Source: Actinoplanes siamensis (GTDB lineage Bacteria; Actinomycetota; Actinomycetes; Mycobacteriales; Micromonosporaceae). From it: DNA of 64,000 nt. The stretch covers positions 1-64,000 of the forward strand of contig NZ_BOMW01000028.1 in NCBI RefSeq assembly GCF_016862395.1, in the 5' to 3' direction. The translations under genes and the position numbers were made by a program. Under the pieces are notes generated by a model. That model was not told where the DNA came from, ran no database searches, and saw only the letters and a list, made by a program, of their open reading frames with translations. Position 1 is the first letter of the stretch. Each line of letters opens with the position of its first letter. Below, piece after piece: positions 27,670 to 35,610 of this stretch.

Positions 27670-28770
27670 TCAGGAGGCCTCGTCCACCCTGAGCCGGTAG
27701 CCGCGTTTGATGACCGTCTCGATGTGCCCGCCGGAGCCGAGCGCCGCCCGCAACCGGGCCACCGCCACGTCCACGGCGTGCCCGTCGTTGCCCCGCGGCA
27801 GCGCCGCCGCCAGCTGCTCCTTGGAGACCACCGCGCCGGGCCGGCGGGCCAGCGCCGACAGGATCGCCATCGCGACCGGCGCCAGCGCGTGCGGCGCTCC
27901 GTCGATCAGGACGGCGTGACCTCGTACCTCCAGGGTCGAACCCGCGACCCGCAGCCGGAGCGCGCGCCGCGGCAGCTCGTCGGTCACCAGCTTGATCAGC
28001 GCCCCGAGCCGGAACCGCTCCGGCGTCACCACCGGAACGTCCCGCTCGATCAGCGGCGCCGCGGTCACCGGTCCCACGCAGGCGGCCAGCGTGCCGCCCC
28101 GGAAGGCGCCCTCGACGTCCGCGCGCGCGTCCCCGGCGACCCGCAGGAAGGCCTTGACCGCCGGCGCGCTGGTGAACGTCACCGCGTCGATCTGACCGGC
28201 GGCCACCTGCTCGGTGAGCCGGCGTACCGGGGTCACGTCCGGCGGCAGCGCCCACCGGTAGACCGGCACCTCGACCACCGCGGCCCCGGCGGCCCGCAGC
28301 GCGTTCACGAAACCGGTCTGCGGCTCGCCGTGCTCCTGCACGACGATCCGCCGGCCAGCCACCCCGTCCGCCAGCAGCCGCTCGAGCACCTCCTCGGAGG
28401 CCTCGGTCCGGGCCGCCCAGTCCTCGGAGAGCCCGGCCGCCCGGATCGCCCCGCACGGCTTCGGTCCGCGGGCGATGATCTTCGCCCCGTTCAGCGAGGC
28501 GCGCAGACTGTCGCCCAGTCCCCACCCCTCGGCCGCCTCCAGCCAGCCCCGGAACCCGAAGCCGGTGGTGGCCACCACGAGATGCGGCTCCAGCCCGATG
28601 CAGGCCTCGGTGGCCGCGCGCAGCGCCTCGTCGTCGATCAGCGGCACGATCGTGATCGCCGGTGCGCTGACCACCCGCGCGCCGCGCCGCTCCAGCAGCG
28701 CGGTCATCTCCCCGCGGCGTCGCTCCGCGGTGACCGCCACGGTGAAGCCGGCCAGTGCGCCCTCGGTCAT
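27670..28770 (-). CDS. nnaR: HemD-like domain fused to winged helix, NnaR-like nitrate/nitrite regulator
   Basis: A 366-residue protein. Residues about 5-260 form a uroporphyrinogen-III synthase (HemD) fold with motifs such as VVQEHGEPQTGF and DAVTFTSAPAVKAFL; residues about 275-366 form an OmpR-type winged helix (VVSKEQLAAAL, VDVAVARLRAALG, IKRGYRLR). This fusion is the architecture of Streptomyces NnaR, an activator of nitrite/nitrate assimilation that works with GlnR. Position at the head of the nir cluster supports that reading. The HemD part may sense a tetrapyrrole rather than act as an enzyme. ATG 28770 follows GGGAGGGCCG. The symbol is assigned by architecture and context. Confidence 0.85.
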   Translation of the reverse strand: MTEGALAGFTVAVTAERRRGEMTALLERRGARVVSAPAITIVPLIDDEALRAATEACIGLEPHLVVATTGFGFRGWLEAAEGWGLGDSLRASLNGAKIIARGPKPCGAIRAAGLSEDWAARTEASEEVLERLLADGVAGRRIVVQEHGEPQTGFVNALRAAGAAVVEVPVYRWALPPDVTPVRRLTEQVAAGQIDAVTFTSAPAVKAFLRVAGDARADVEGAFRGGTLAACVGPVTAAPLIERDVPVVTPERFRLGALIKLVTDELPRRALRLRVAGSTLEVRGHAVLIDGAPHALAPVAMAILSALARRPGAVVSKEQLAAALPRGNDGHAVDVAVARLRAALGSGGHIETVIKRGYRLRVDEAS

Positions 28771-28820
28771 CGGCCCTCCCGTCCTGTGCGCTGTTTCCGC
28801 TGCAAGACTCCTAAGACCTG

Positions 28821-28858
28821 ATTTCCGGAACGGTAGGCGGATGTTTCCGGGGTGATAA
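28821..28858 (-). promoter_or_regulatory. Degenerate GlnR-like double site upstream of the NnaR-like gene
   Basis: Read on the minus strand, GAAAC and GAAAT stand exactly 22 bases apart, each preceded at 6 bases by a weakly matching half (TTATC and CTACC). That is the spacing of a tandem GlnR box (gTnAC-N6-GaAAC twice). The second halves fit well, the first poorly, so this is tentative. It lies about 50-90 bases upstream of the start. Confidence 0.3.
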
Positions 28859-28900
28859 CGCCGACTCACTTACCGCACGAACCCGCTTGTGAACAGCCGC

Positions 28901-29119
28901 TCACACCGCCCGCGGATCATCCGGCCTCTCGAACAGCGACCCGGTCACGCCGAGGATCCCGCGCACCTCGTTGATCAGGTGGAACGCCGCGATCCGGCCG
29001 TCGAGCAGGCCGATCCGGTAGTCCGCGCCGACCTCCGGGTCCTCGGCGATCTGCGGGTCGCGTTGCCCGGCGGCCCCGTCCACCCGTCCGGCGTTGTAGG
29101 CCACCAGCGCGTCGTCCAT
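28901..29119 (-). CDS. Small protein of unknown function
   Basis: A 72-residue protein, MDDALVAYNAGRVDGAAGQ at its start, acidic in its middle and ending in a helix-rich stretch (GLLDGRIAAFHLINEVRGIL). No signal peptide, membrane segment or known domain is seen. ATG 29119 is chosen because GGGGAG lies about 10 bases upstream; a GTG 9 bases earlier is possible. Codon use matches neighbouring real genes. It stands alone upstream of the nir cluster on the same strand, so it could be regulated separately. Confidence 0.6.
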   Translation of the reverse strand: MDDALVAYNAGRVDGAAGQRDPQIAEDPEVGADYRIGLLDGRIAAFHLINEVRGILGVTGSLFERPDDPRAV

Positions 29120-29423
29120 CGATCCCACTCCCCATCAGGCATACGTCGGGCGTCAATCTCGCACGCCCCGCGCCGCCGCATCCACCGCCCTTCGGCCGTG
29201 ATCACTCCACCCACCGGCCGGTCCCCGTGGTCCGCCTGTCACCCGCACACCGGCAACCGAGCTGAAACCGTCCCGCACCCGAGCGACCTCCATCACCCGG
29301 CTGACTCTCCGCCACACCTCTCTTGACACACCGGCTGGACACCAGAAGCCTCGCGGGCACGCCGACACACCTCTGGTTGCCGGCCATCAGCCGCCGGTCG
29401 GCGCTGTGCGGGGTTCTGGCTGG
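29120..29423. other. Intergenic region with no gene seen
   Basis: About 300 bases between the small unknown gene and the lipoprotein gene, both on the minus strand. The open frames here are Pro/Arg-rich and look non-coding. No convincing hairpin or operator was found; it should hold the promoter of the small gene. Confidence 0.5.
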
Positions 29424-30017
29424 TCAGCGGGTGGTCCAGGTGGCCAGGACCGCGCCGGAGGATTCGGTCACCTGGATCTGGGTGTCGCCGGTGGTGGGTG
29501 GACGGAACGGGATTCGCCAGGTCTGGGTGACGCCGACGTGCAGGGTGAAGGCGACCGGTGGGATCGCGCCGGCGGCCGGCGGCGTGTCGTCCGGACCGGC
29601 CGTGTGACGGAGGCGGACGAGGGCCGGGCCGAATTCGTAGGTGCCGCGGAGGACGTGGACGGTGACCCGGACGATGTACTGATCGGCGGCGGCCACGGAT
29701 CTGGCGACGGTGATGCGGGCGGCGAGGTCCCGGGTGCGGATGTCCTGACCGGAACCGATCGGGCGCGGTCCGCGCAGCCGCGGGGCCGGGGACGCCACGA
29801 TCGACCGGGACGGAAGCCCTCGGCCGGCCGGAATCGCACTGCCGGCCGCGGCGGTCTCCCCCGGCGCGATGCGGCTGCCCACCACGGGGCGGGCCAGGTT
29901 GGCGGGGGTGTGCGGCGCGGCCGGCCGCGGCGCTGCCGGCGGTTCCGAGCCGCAGCCCGCGGTGAATCCTCCGATCAGCGCGGCGAACAGCAATATCGCT
30001 CGGCGCATGCATTCCAT
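29424..30017 (-). CDS. Putative lipoprotein of unknown function
   Basis: A 197-residue exported protein. The N-terminus MECMRRAILLFAALIGGFTAGCGS has a lipobox ending at Cys22, then a Pro/Ala-rich tether. The C-terminal part (about 95-197) looks like an all-beta domain: DLAARITVARSVAAADQYIVRVTVHV, then a WRIPFRPP strand and a final IQVTESSGAVLATW strand. No known family is recognised. The ATG at 30017 has GAGG close upstream; an ATG at 30008 is the alternative. Its gene is flanked by non-coding DNA on both sides and appears monocistronic. Confidence 0.7.
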   Translation of the reverse strand: MECMRRAILLFAALIGGFTAGCGSEPPAAPRPAAPHTPANLARPVVGSRIAPGETAAAGSAIPAGRGLPSRSIVASPAPRLRGPRPIGSGQDIRTRDLAARITVARSVAAADQYIVRVTVHVLRGTYEFGPALVRLRHTAGPDDTPPAAGAIPPVAFTLHVGVTQTWRIPFRPPTTGDTQIQVTESSGAVLATWTTR

Positions 30018-30247
30018 CAAACCTCGACGATCCGGTTCCGCAACTCCCCGAAACGGGGGAGGCTTCCCGGAATCCGGTGCTGACCAGCGGATACAGTCGC
30101 TCCGATGTCGACATGCCGACTGTGGAAAAAGCCGCACAAGCCGCCTATGCACCAGCCGGACGAGCACGCGGGGAGGCGCCGGAAACCCGGCGAACCAGGC
30201 GATAAGAGGTCCAGGCGGCGTCCCCTCGCGCCGCCCGGACCTCCGGA

Positions 30248-31087
30248 TCAGGCGGCCACCGACGCCAGCATGGGGCGCACCAGCCCGGCGAAGTCGTCCG
30301 GCCGTTCGATCTGCGGCATGTGCCCGGTGTCCGGGAACATGTGTGACTTCGCATGCGGGAACGCCGCCAGCGCCGCCGCCAGGTGATGACTGGGAAGGAT
30401 CAGATCTCGCTCGCCCCAGACGATCATCGTGGGCTTCTCCAGGCCGGCCAGCGAGGACAACAGCCGCGAACGCCAGGCCGGCGCCACCCCACGGAAGCCG
30501 CCGAGCGCCTTGGCGACCTCCAGGTAGACCGGCGCGAAGTCCGGTTGCCGCGCGATCCGGATCGCCATCTCCACCCGCTCCGGCGTCACCAGCGCGCGGT
30601 CGCGGAACAGCGTGCGCTCCACCCGCGGCGCGGTCCGCTCGTCGATGCGGCGCAGCATCTGCCGGCCCAGCCCGGGCACGGCCAGGATCCGCAGCGCCCA
30701 GGTCACCTCCTTGCCGAACCCGGCGCTGTTCACCAGGGTCAGCGTGGTCACCCGCTCCGGCGACGAGGCCAGCATGGTCATCGAGACGGCCCCGCCCAGC
30801 GAGTTGCCCATCAGGTGCACCGGCCGGGTCTCGCCGAGCGCGTCGAGCGTCGCCCACACCCCGTCGGCGAGGACCGGCAGCGTCGTCGGCGCGGGCAGCC
30901 GCTGGGACAGGCCGAAGCCGGGCATGTCGATGCTGATCACCCGGTACGAGTCGTCGAACCGGGCGTGCTGCGGCGACCAGTCCTCCAGGCTGCGCCCGAT
31001 CCCGTGCAGCAGCACCACCGGGGGCGCGGCCGGGTCGCCCGACTCGTGGAAACGGATGCGCGAGCCACGTACGTCGACATGGTTCAT
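30248..31087 (-). CDS. Alpha/beta hydrolase
   Basis: A cytoplasmic esterase-type hydrolase of 279 residues. The oxyanion HG motif is LLHGIG, the nucleophile elbow is GNSLGG (Ser96), the acid is Asp in VWGERDLI, and the catalytic His is in PDTGHMPQIE. It overlaps the SDR gene by 4 bases (ATGA) and ends the TetR-controlled operon. With a Baeyer-Villiger-type monooxygenase in the same operon, a reasonable job is cleaving the ester or lactone formed from a ketone. That pathway is inferred. Confidence 0.88.
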   Translation of the reverse strand: MNHVDVRGSRIRFHESGDPAAPPVVLLHGIGRSLEDWSPQHARFDDSYRVISIDMPGFGLSQRLPAPTTLPVLADGVWATLDALGETRPVHLMGNSLGGAVSMTMLASSPERVTTLTLVNSAGFGKEVTWALRILAVPGLGRQMLRRIDERTAPRVERTLFRDRALVTPERVEMAIRIARQPDFAPVYLEVAKALGGFRGVAPAWRSRLLSSLAGLEKPTMIVWGERDLILPSHHLAAALAAFPHAKSHMFPDTGHMPQIERPDDFAGLVRPMLASVAA

Positions 31088-31950
31088 CGCCCGGCACCCA
31101 CCCTGGACCTCCCGGCGGCCTTGACCGAGACGGACGTCAGCTTGCGGATGATGTCGGCGGAGCCGACCGGCAGCAGGCGCTGCAACAGGTCGGGGCCCTT
31201 CGCGTTGGCCGCGATGAGCAGCCGGGCCTTGCGCTTCTCGACCGCTTTCAGGATCAGCTCGGCGGCCTTGTCGGCGGGGAAGCTCAGCAGCGCGGCGAAC
31301 AGCTTGCGGGTCGGCTCGATCTCCGATCGTGGGACGTCCGCGCCGATCAGCGCGCTCTCCGCGATCCGTGTGCGGATGCCGCCCGGGTGCACCGTCGTGA
31401 CGCCGGTCCGGCTCTCGATCAACTCGCCGCGCAGCGACTCGCTCAGCCCGCGCAGGGCGAACTTGCTGGCGCAGTACGCGCTCTGCCCGGGCGGGGCGAT
31501 CAGCCCGAACAGGCTGGAGACGTTCACCAGGTGGCCACCCGGGGCCGCGGTCAGCGCGGGCAGCAGCGCGTGCGTCAGGAGCATCGGAGCGCGGAAGTTG
31601 ACGTTCATGACGTGCTCGAACTGGTCCACGCTGACCTGGTCGAAGCGGCCGCCGAGCGCGACGCCGGCGTTGTTCACCAGGAGCCCGATCGAGGCCGGCG
31701 CCTGGGCCGCGACGTCCGCGACGGCGGCCCGGTCGGACAGGTCGGCGACGACGGTCCGCACCGAGAGCTTGGGGTGCGCGTGGCGGATGCGCGTGGCGAC
31801 CGGATCGAGCCGGGCGCCGTCGACGTCGACCAGGACAAGGTCGCTGCCGCGGTGCGCCAGACCGTAGGCGAGCTGCTCGCCGATGCCGCTGGCCGCGCCG
31901 GTGAGCACGGCGGTGCGACCGGCGAACCGGTAGGGATCAAGACGGGTCAT
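31084..31950 (-). CDS. Short-chain dehydrogenase/reductase
   Basis: A 288-residue NAD(P)-dependent oxidoreductase of the classical SDR family. The cofactor motif TGAASGIG (about 17-24), the NNAG motif, the catalytic Ser in NVSSLFG and the YxxxK motif YCASK are all intact. It overlaps the monooxygenase stop and the hydrolase start by 4 bases each. In this operon it could oxidise an alcohol to the ketone used by the monooxygenase, or act on the alcohol released later. The substrate is not known. Confidence 0.9.
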   Translation of the reverse strand: MTRLDPYRFAGRTAVLTGAASGIGEQLAYGLAHRGSDLVLVDVDGARLDPVATRIRHAHPKLSVRTVVADLSDRAAVADVAAQAPASIGLLVNNAGVALGGRFDQVSVDQFEHVMNVNFRAPMLLTHALLPALTAAPGGHLVNVSSLFGLIAPPGQSAYCASKFALRGLSESLRGELIESRTGVTTVHPGGIRTRIAESALIGADVPRSEIEPTRKLFAALLSFPADKAAELILKAVEKRKARLLIAANAKGPDLLQRLLPVGSADIIRKLTSVSVKAAGRSRVGAGR

Positions 31951-33410
31951 GGAACCACCTCGGTATGGGGGACGGTAGCGGTACGCCGGGCGAAGGTCAT
32001 TTCCCGGGTGACATCGGCACGCGGGGTCGAAAGTACGTCACGCAGATAGTTCTGCCTGGTCAGCCACGGATCGCGATCGCCCTGTCGGGGGAACTTGTCG
32101 AGCGCGCGCCGGACGTACCCGGAGGAGAGGTCGAGCAGGGGGCGGCCGGCGGCGGCCGGCTGGGCCGGGGTCGCGACGTCGAAGCCGTGCCGCCGCATGT
32201 GGTCGAGCAGCTTGAGCACGTAGCGGTGGGCCAGGTCGGCGCGCAGGGTCCAGGACGCGTTGACGTAGCCGATGCAGTACGCGAAGTTCGGCACGCCGGA
32301 GAGCATCATCCCGCGGTAGGCGGCGTGCCTGCCGATGTCGATCGGCTTGCCGTCCAGGCTGACCTGGACCCCGCCGACCGGCAGCAGCGACAGCCCGGTC
32401 GCCGACACCACGACGTCGGCCTCCAGGACCCGGCCGGACCTCAGCCGGATGCCCTCGGGGACGAACGTGTCGATGTGGTCGGTGACGACGGACGCGCGGC
32501 CGGACCGGATGCTGCGGAACAGGTCGCCGTTCGGGATCACGCAGAGGCGCTGGTCCCAGGGGTCGTAGCGGGGCTTGAAATGCTCCTCGACGTACCCCCG
32601 GTCGCCCAGGAAGCGGCCGGCGAGACCCTGCAGGACCCGGCGCACCTGCTTCGGCCGGTGCCGGGCGAGCTGGTAGAAACCCTGGCTGAGCAGGATATTC
32701 TTGGCGCGGGCGACGCGGTTGGCGGCGGCCGGGGGCAGGACGCGACGGGCGAGGTCGGCGATCGTGTCCCGGTTGGGCAGCGGGATGACGTACGTCGGTG
32801 AGCGCTGCAGCATCGTCACCTGTGCCGCGTCGTCGGCCATCGCCGGCACCAGGGTCACCGCTGTGGCGCCGCTGCCGATCACCACCACCCGCTTGTCGCG
32901 GTAGTCGAGGTCGCCGGGCCAGAACTGCGGGTGCACGAGCCGCCCGGAGAACCCGGCGAGGCCGGGGAAGTCCGGCTGGTGGCCCTCGGCATAGCTGTAG
33001 TAGCCGGCACAGGCGTACACGAAACCGGCGGTATAGACATCTCCGTCGGCGGTCCGGACCGTCCAGCGGGCCTCGGCCGACGACCAGTCCGCGCTGATCA
33101 CCTTCTTGCCGAAGCGGATGTGCCCGGTGATCCCGGCCTCCTGCGCGGTCTCCTCGATGTACCGGCGGATCTTCTCGCCGGACGCCAGCGACTCCGGTTC
33201 CCGCCACGGCCGCCATGGATAGCTGAGCGTGAACATGTCCGAATCGGATCGCACTCCGGGGTAGCGGAACAGGTCCCAGGTGCCGCCGATCGCGTCGCGG
33301 GCCTCCAGGATCGCGTAGGTGTCCCGGGGGCGCTGCTTCTGCAGACGCCACGCCGCGCCGATCCCGGACAGCCCCGCCCCGATGATCAGGACGTCGACGT
33401 CACCGCTCAT
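31947..33410 (-). CDS. Flavin-containing monooxygenase, Baeyer-Villiger type
   Basis: A 487-residue FAD/NADPH enzyme. It has the FAD Rossmann motif IGAGLSGIG at the N-terminus, the NADPH motif VIGSGATAVTLVP near residue 190, and between them FSGRLVHPQFWP, which fits the type I Baeyer-Villiger fingerprint FxGxxxHxxxW[P/D]. Such enzymes turn ketones to esters with O2. The nearest described relatives are mycobacterial MymA/EthA-like enzymes. ATG 33410 overlaps the upstream DUF4873 gene by 11 bases. SDR and hydrolase genes follow with 4-bp overlaps, matching an alcohol-ketone-ester-acid route. Confidence 0.9.
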   Translation of the reverse strand: MSGDVDVLIIGAGLSGIGAAWRLQKQRPRDTYAILEARDAIGGTWDLFRYPGVRSDSDMFTLSYPWRPWREPESLASGEKIRRYIEETAQEAGITGHIRFGKKVISADWSSAEARWTVRTADGDVYTAGFVYACAGYYSYAEGHQPDFPGLAGFSGRLVHPQFWPGDLDYRDKRVVVIGSGATAVTLVPAMADDAAQVTMLQRSPTYVIPLPNRDTIADLARRVLPPAAANRVARAKNILLSQGFYQLARHRPKQVRRVLQGLAGRFLGDRGYVEEHFKPRYDPWDQRLCVIPNGDLFRSIRSGRASVVTDHIDTFVPEGIRLRSGRVLEADVVVSATGLSLLPVGGVQVSLDGKPIDIGRHAAYRGMMLSGVPNFAYCIGYVNASWTLRADLAHRYVLKLLDHMRRHGFDVATPAQPAAAGRPLLDLSSGYVRRALDKFPRQGDRDPWLTRQNYLRDVLSTPRADVTREMTFARRTATVPHTEVVP

Positions 33411-33705
33411 GGCCCACCACCGGGAACCAGGGCGGAGTGCCGGCGCCGGTGATCCGGACGCCGCCCCACGGATCGGGCTCGCTGAGCCGGACCGGGGTCC
33501 GCGGCGCGCCCGGGATCTCGAGGACAGCTGTGCGCAGCCCGGCGCCGACCCGCTCACGCAACTCCTCGACCGGATTCGTGCGGCCCATCCACCGGAACCG
33601 CCCCTCGATCGGCTCGAAGTGGGCGGACATCCGCACCTCGACCGCCACCGCTCCGTCCTCCAGCCGCAGCGTGGCCGGCCCCCGGTACTCCTCCTCGTCG
33701 GTCAC
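33400..33705 (-). CDS. DUF4873-family protein
   Basis: A 101-residue protein starting VTDEEEYRGPATLRLED, a typical DUF4873 opening, and ending in PPWFPVVGHER. In some actinobacteria this domain is fused to the C-terminus of flavin monooxygenases, so the separate protein here may assist the monooxygenase encoded next. The GTG at 33705 overlaps the TetR stop as GTGA and is preferred to an ATG at 33717 that sits directly on the ribosome site. It overlaps the following gene by 11 bases, indicating tight coupling. Its molecular role is unknown. Confidence 0.8.
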   Translation of the reverse strand: MTDEEEYRGPATLRLEDGAVAVEVRMSAHFEPIEGRFRWMGRTNPVEELRERVGAGLRTAVLEIPGAPRTPVRLSEPDPWGGVRITGAGTPPWFPVVGHER

Positions 33706-34385
33706 CGCATCGACCATCCTTCCTGTGAGGCCGCCAGTCCGCCGGGGGTGTCGGCCGCGCGGCTGATGCCGGCGACGCCTCCCCAGAGGAACGTCGTCAG
33801 GTACTCGCCGAGCGCCTCCCGGCTGATCGGCTGCTGCTGCCGGAGCCACCAGTCACCGACCGACTGGACATAGCCGACCACGCCGTAGGCCCACGGCAGC
33901 GAGGCGCCGGAGTCCAGCCCGCGGGCGCGCAACCGGTCGCCGAAGATCCGGGCCAGACCGCTGGCCACGGTGTCCACCACGTCGGCGACCACGTCACGGC
34001 GCCGGGCGATGTCCGGCTGGTGCACCACGAATCGGTACAGGTTGAGATCGGCCTCGATGTGCGCGAGGTAGACGTCGATCGCCGCGCGGATCGCGGCCCG
34101 CTCCTCGCGCACCTCCGCGACCGCCGGGACCATCGCCTCCAGCACCATGGCGCCGGCCTGCTGGCCCACCGCCAGCCACAGCTCGGACTTGTCGGCGAAA
34201 TACCGGTAGAGCACGGGCTTGCTGACCCCGGCGTGCGCGGCGATCGCCTCCATGCCGATCTCCGGCCCGTGCTGCCGGATCGCCTCGATCGCGGCCGCGG
34301 TGAGCTCGGCCCGGCGCCGCTCACGATGGCTGTCCCAGCGGCCGCGGCGGCCGTCGGTGTTGACGGGTGGAGTGACCGAGTTCAT
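33702..34385 (-). CDS. TetR-family transcription regulator
   Basis: A 227-residue regulator. The N-terminal helix-turn-helix reads AIEAIRQHGPEIGMEAIAAHAGVSKPVLYRYFADKSELW (given in parts: recognition helix VSKPVLYRYF near residue 55); the C-terminal part is a ligand domain of the kind paired with lipid and steroid regulators. It leads the minus-strand operon and faces the diiron oxygenase gene. A 15-bp palindrome lies 17 bases upstream of its ATG, so it likely represses both directions until a substrate-like ligand binds. An upstream GTG (34421) would run through that palindrome and is unlikely. Confidence 0.9.
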   Translation of the reverse strand: MNSVTPPVNTDGRRGRWDSHRERRRAELTAAAIEAIRQHGPEIGMEAIAAHAGVSKPVLYRYFADKSELWLAVGQQAGAMVLEAMVPAVAEVREERAAIRAAIDVYLAHIEADLNLYRFVVHQPDIARRRDVVADVVDTVASGLARIFGDRLRARGLDSGASLPWAYGVVGYVQSVGDWWLRQQQPISREALGEYLTTFLWGGVAGISRAADTPGGLAASQEGWSMR

Positions 34386-34401
34386 AGTACTAGAAGTAAC
34401 G

Positions 34402-34416
34402 GTTACCGCCGGTAAC
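34402..34416. promoter_or_regulatory. TetR operator palindrome GTTACCGCCGGTAAC
   Basis: A perfect 15-bp palindrome (GTTACCG-C-CGGTAAC) in the 59-base gap between the divergent TetR and diiron oxygenase genes; an overlapping GTAAC-G-GTTAC extends the symmetry to the left. Its place and symmetry make it the probable binding site of the adjacent TetR protein, controlling both transcription units. Confidence 0.82.
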
Positions 34417-34444
34417 GTCAAGCACCTGGTCTTTTGGAGGGCCG

Positions 34445-35338
34445 ATGACCGTGTCCGATCGGGACCGCACCGCCACCCGGCTCCTGCGGTCCTCCGCCGA
34501 GCACTCGTACGATCCGGAGATCGAGATCGACTGGGACGCTCCGTTCGTGGCCGGCAAGTTCTTCGTCCCCGAGCACCGCTCCAGCCTGTACGGCACCGCG
34601 CTCTGGGACCGGCTCACCGCCGACCAGCGGATCGAACTGACCAAGCACGAGGTCGCGAGCATCGCCGGCCTGGGCGTCTGGTTCGAGACGATCCTGATGC
34701 AGCTGCTCATCCGCGGATACTCCAAGCAGGACCCGACGGCCCCGCACGCGCAGTACGCGCTCACCGAGATCGGTGACGAGTGCCGTCACTCGGTGATGTT
34801 CGGCCGCCTGATCGGCCGGCTGGACACCCCGGTGTACCGGCCGGACGGCGTCAACGAGTTCCTCGGCAGGTGGATCGCGCACACCGCCACCGGGCCGCGG
34901 ATGTTCGCGGCGATCCTGATCGCCGAGGAGATTCTGGACACGCTGCAGCGCGAGGCGATGGCCGACCAGAACGTGCAGCCGCTGGTCCGCATGGTCTCCC
35001 GGATCCACGTGGTGGAGGAGGCGCGGCACGTCCGCTACGCCCGCGAGGAGTTGGCCCGGCAGATCCGGTCGGCGAGCCGGTCCCGGCTGACCTTCGACCG
35101 GCTGGTGATCGCGCGGGCGGCCTATCTGACCGGGACCCGCCTGGTCGATCCGCGGGTGTACCGGGTGGTCGGGATCAGTCCGGAACAGGGGCGCCGGGCG
35201 GCGCGGGCCAACCCGTACCACCAGGAGACGATGCGCTGGGCCGGTGAGCGGGTGGTGGCGTACCTGGCCGATCTGGATCTGATCGGCGGCGGCCCGGCGA
35301 AGGCCCTCTGGAAGGCGTCCGGCCTCCTGCCCCGCTGA
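34445..35338 (+). CDS. AurF-like diiron oxygenase
   Basis: A 297-residue helical protein of the AurF/ferritin-like family, whose best known member N-oxygenates p-aminobenzoate. The carboxylate-histidine iron ligands are visible: Glu69 in TKHEVAS, DECRH at 111-115, EEILD, and HVVEEARHVRYA near residue 197. GGAGGGCCG precedes the ATG. The gene stands alone, divergent from the TetR operon, sharing the palindrome. Many actinobacterial members are unstudied; the context suggests hydroxylation of a lipid or hydrocarbon feeding the Baeyer-Villiger operon rather than amine oxidation. Confidence 0.85.
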   Translation: MTVSDRDRTATRLLRSSAEHSYDPEIEIDWDAPFVAGKFFVPEHRSSLYGTALWDRLTADQRIELTKHEVASIAGLGVWFETILMQLLIRGYSKQDPTAPHAQYALTEIGDECRHSVMFGRLIGRLDTPVYRPDGVNEFLGRWIAHTATGPRMFAAILIAEEILDTLQREAMADQNVQPLVRMVSRIHVVEEARHVRYAREELARQIRSASRSRLTFDRLVIARAAYLTGTRLVDPRVYRVVGISPEQGRRAARANPYHQETMRWAGERVVAYLADLDLIGGGPAKALWKASGLLPR

Positions 35339-35529
35339 CCTGCCCGGCACTCGGCGGTGCGTCAGCACAGGCGGCAAGCCGGCCGCGGAGGTCGTGTTCT
35401 TCGACAGTCATCAGCGATAGCCGCCTGGTTCCCTAGCAGTCCGGGGGGGGTTCGCGCGGGCGGATTCCGCTCAGGTGCGCATCGTGGGTGATCGACCGCA
35501 TCCCGCCCGGAAGTCGCGCGTTCATCTTC

Positions 35530-35567
35530 CCAGAAGGTGCTGTTGACCAGCAGAAACCACCTTCTGG
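35530..35567. promoter_or_regulatory. Inverted repeat CCAGAAGGTG-N18-CACCTTCTGG
   Basis: Perfect 10-bp arms separated by 18 bases, 44 bases upstream of the membrane protein gene at 35611. Inside is a second small repeat, GCTG-TTGAC-CAGC. It could be an operator, with TTGAC as a -35 element, or a leader RNA hairpin. Confidence 0.55.
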
Positions 35568-35610
35568 CCGACGCCGGCCGGCGTGGCCTCCGCCGCGGGG
35601 AAGGCATCCG

